NCBI GenBank assembly: GCA_900323505.1
Contig: OOIN01000015.1
Span: 682,001 to 746,000, forward strand
Direction of reading: 5' to 3'
Length of the DNA: 64,000 nt
Origin: Ustilago trichophora
Lineage: Eukaryota; Basidiomycota; Ustilaginomycetes; Ustilaginales; Ustilaginaceae
Shown here: positions 63,120 to 64,000 of the stretch, one piece after another
How positions within the stretch are numbered: the first letter of the stretch is position 1
Layout: every line of letters starts with the position of its first letter
Notes under the pieces: model-generated
The model's database searches: none
Told to the model about the DNA's origin: nothing
What the model saw: only the letters and a program-made list of their open reading frames with translations
Program-made: the position numbers and the translations under genes

Positions 63120-64000
63120 ATGACGGAGGACTTCCAACCACAGCCCCTTTCCCTTTCGAGCCGCACGAACGATGACGACGCGATGCAAAAAGCCCCCAGC
63201 AGTCCCATTCTCTCCTCGACACACACGCCTCTCTTCCCAACGGTGCGTCACGCCAAGCCTGCTACTACACGCAAGACTCAGCCCAAGACAGCAGCAGCTT
63301 CGTCGGCTCGAGAACCCGAGCAACTGATCCTCGACTTGGGCCAGCGTATCCGCATCCGTTGCGCCGAGTGCGACATGCAATACGACACGTCCTCGGCGGA
63401 AGACTGCACGCTGCATGCGCGACACCACGAGCGCACAGTGAAAGGATTGGATTGGAGTGCCAAGGCCCTCACGGTGTGGGGTGAGATGGTTGCGCAGCAC
63501 AGTTTGACCCGTCGTGTTGGCAAGGGTGGCAAGGCGGTGCTACGAGGAAAGCAGGGAGGTGAGACGGGGGAGACGGAATCGGTCGTTGTGCGATGCTATG
63601 ATATGTCGACGCTCAAAGATGGGGTGGCGACCAGGAAGATCGGCGAGCTCCTGCAGACGGTGGATGATGCGCTGGGTGCAGCGTCGGTTGATGTGTCGAG
63701 CATTCAGGGATGTAAGGTGCTCGTTGCTGTGTGTTCTGGTCGAGCGGCGGGTGCGGCTGTGGTGGGCCGCGTTCCCCAGGGCCAAGCGCGAGAGGTGCTC
63801 CCATCGAGCAATAACAAGGAGAACGACGCCCCCTTCACCGATAAATCCCAATTGACGGGCACAATATGGAACGACGCCGGAGACGCCATTTTCGTCTCTG
63901 ACGCCCTTCCCTCGTCCCAAACACCCGCAGTTGGAATCTTCCGCATCCACGTTATCCCCAGTTGGAGACGTACTGGGTTAGGAAGCGTGCTTCTCGACGC
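63120..64000 (+). CDS. ECO1: Cohesin acetyltransferase Eco1/Ctf7 (3' end beyond window)
   Basis: Partial gene, open to the end of the window (294 residues from the ATG at 63120). Eco1 acetylates Smc3 to establish sister-chromatid cohesion in S phase. A C2H2 zinc finger lies at about residues 81-102 (IRCAECDMQYDTSSAEDCTL and following HARHH). A linker and the acetyltransferase domain follow, and the acetyl-CoA-binding motif IFRIHVIPSWRRTGLGSVLL ends at the window edge. The frame stays open upstream to a TGA near 62958 but has no other ATG, and that upstream part contains RKITTYAGRSRR, which looks coding. So translation either starts at 63120, or the 5' part is spliced from upstream, most simply from MSH6. 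The catalytic end is not visible. Confidence 0.88.
   Translation, partial: MTEDFQPQPLSLSSRTNDDDAMQKAPSSPILSSTHTPLFPTVRHAKPATTRKTQPKTAAASSAREPEQLILDLGQRIRIRCAECDMQYDTSSAEDCTLHARHHERTVKGLDWSAKALTVWGEMVAQHSLTRRVGKGGKAVLRGKQGGETGETESVVVRCYDMSTLKDGVATRKIGELLQTVDDALGAASVDVSSIQGCKVLVAVCSGRAAGAAVVGRVPQGQAREVLPSSNNKENDAPFTDKSQLTGTIWNDAGDAIFVSDALPSSQTPAVGIFRIHVIPSWRRTGLGSVLLD

Overview
The window is fungal nuclear DNA and most probably comes from a smut fungus (Ustilaginaceae, Basidiomycota). Introns are few and short (about 97-156 nt) with GTAAGT/GTGAGT donors and CTGAC-like branch sites. Genes are long and rich in Ser/Ala/Gln/Pro low-complexity sequence, and intergenic DNA is full of (CT)n, (AG)n and hexamer microsatellites. 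The protein families include Ataxin-3, HFM1/MER3 and a basidiomycete-type GPI surface glycoprotein. The species cannot be fixed from sequence reading alone. No transposon, CRISPR array or prokaryotic-type operon was seen.

I support 18 protein genes and one tRNA. Left part (1-11.6 kb): a small Lys-rich protein with a PP1-docking-like motif, a Tul1/Dsc1 membrane RING E3 ligase, a TFIP11/Ntr1 G-patch splicing factor, and the Skn7 HSF/response-regulator transcription factor. A 5.6-kb gene-poor stretch follows. Middle (17-32 kb): a 2426-residue Num1/ApsA/Mcp5-type cortical anchor, the Vts1 SAM-domain RNA-binding protein, and a GPI-anchored secreted glycoprotein. A tRNA-Ser(GCU) with a 32-nt intron lies at 33.7 kb. 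From 34 to 46 kb the window is compact: RLI1 (ABCE1), a two-exon Myb-like gene with a 15-bp coding minisatellite, ATG27, an Ataxin-3 deubiquitinase, a 64-residue NOP10 in two exons, the p24 cargo receptor ERV25 (two exons) and enolase. Right part (48-64 kb): a CAMK-like protein kinase on the minus strand, then three plus-strand genes of chromosome maintenance, HFM1/MER3 (four exons), MSH6 (two exons) and ECO1 (cut by the window end).

By function the window covers protein quality control (Tul1, Ataxin-3, Atg27, Erv25), RNA work (TFIP11, Vts1, Nop10, Rli1), stress and cortex biology (Skn7, Num1-like, the kinase) and DNA recombination, repair and cohesion (HFM1, MSH6, ECO1). The most interesting candidate is at 62.88-63.12 kb. 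A good splice donor overlapping the apparent MSH6 stop codon, a branch site and an acceptor would join MSH6 in frame to the ECO1 cohesin acetyltransferase. If real this would be a mismatch-repair/cohesion fusion, comparable in idea to the Pol eta-Eco1 fusion (Eso1) of fission yeast. A second theme is a palindrome, GTACTGTACAGTAC and its concatemers, that recurs in many intergenic regions but is almost absent from coding DNA.
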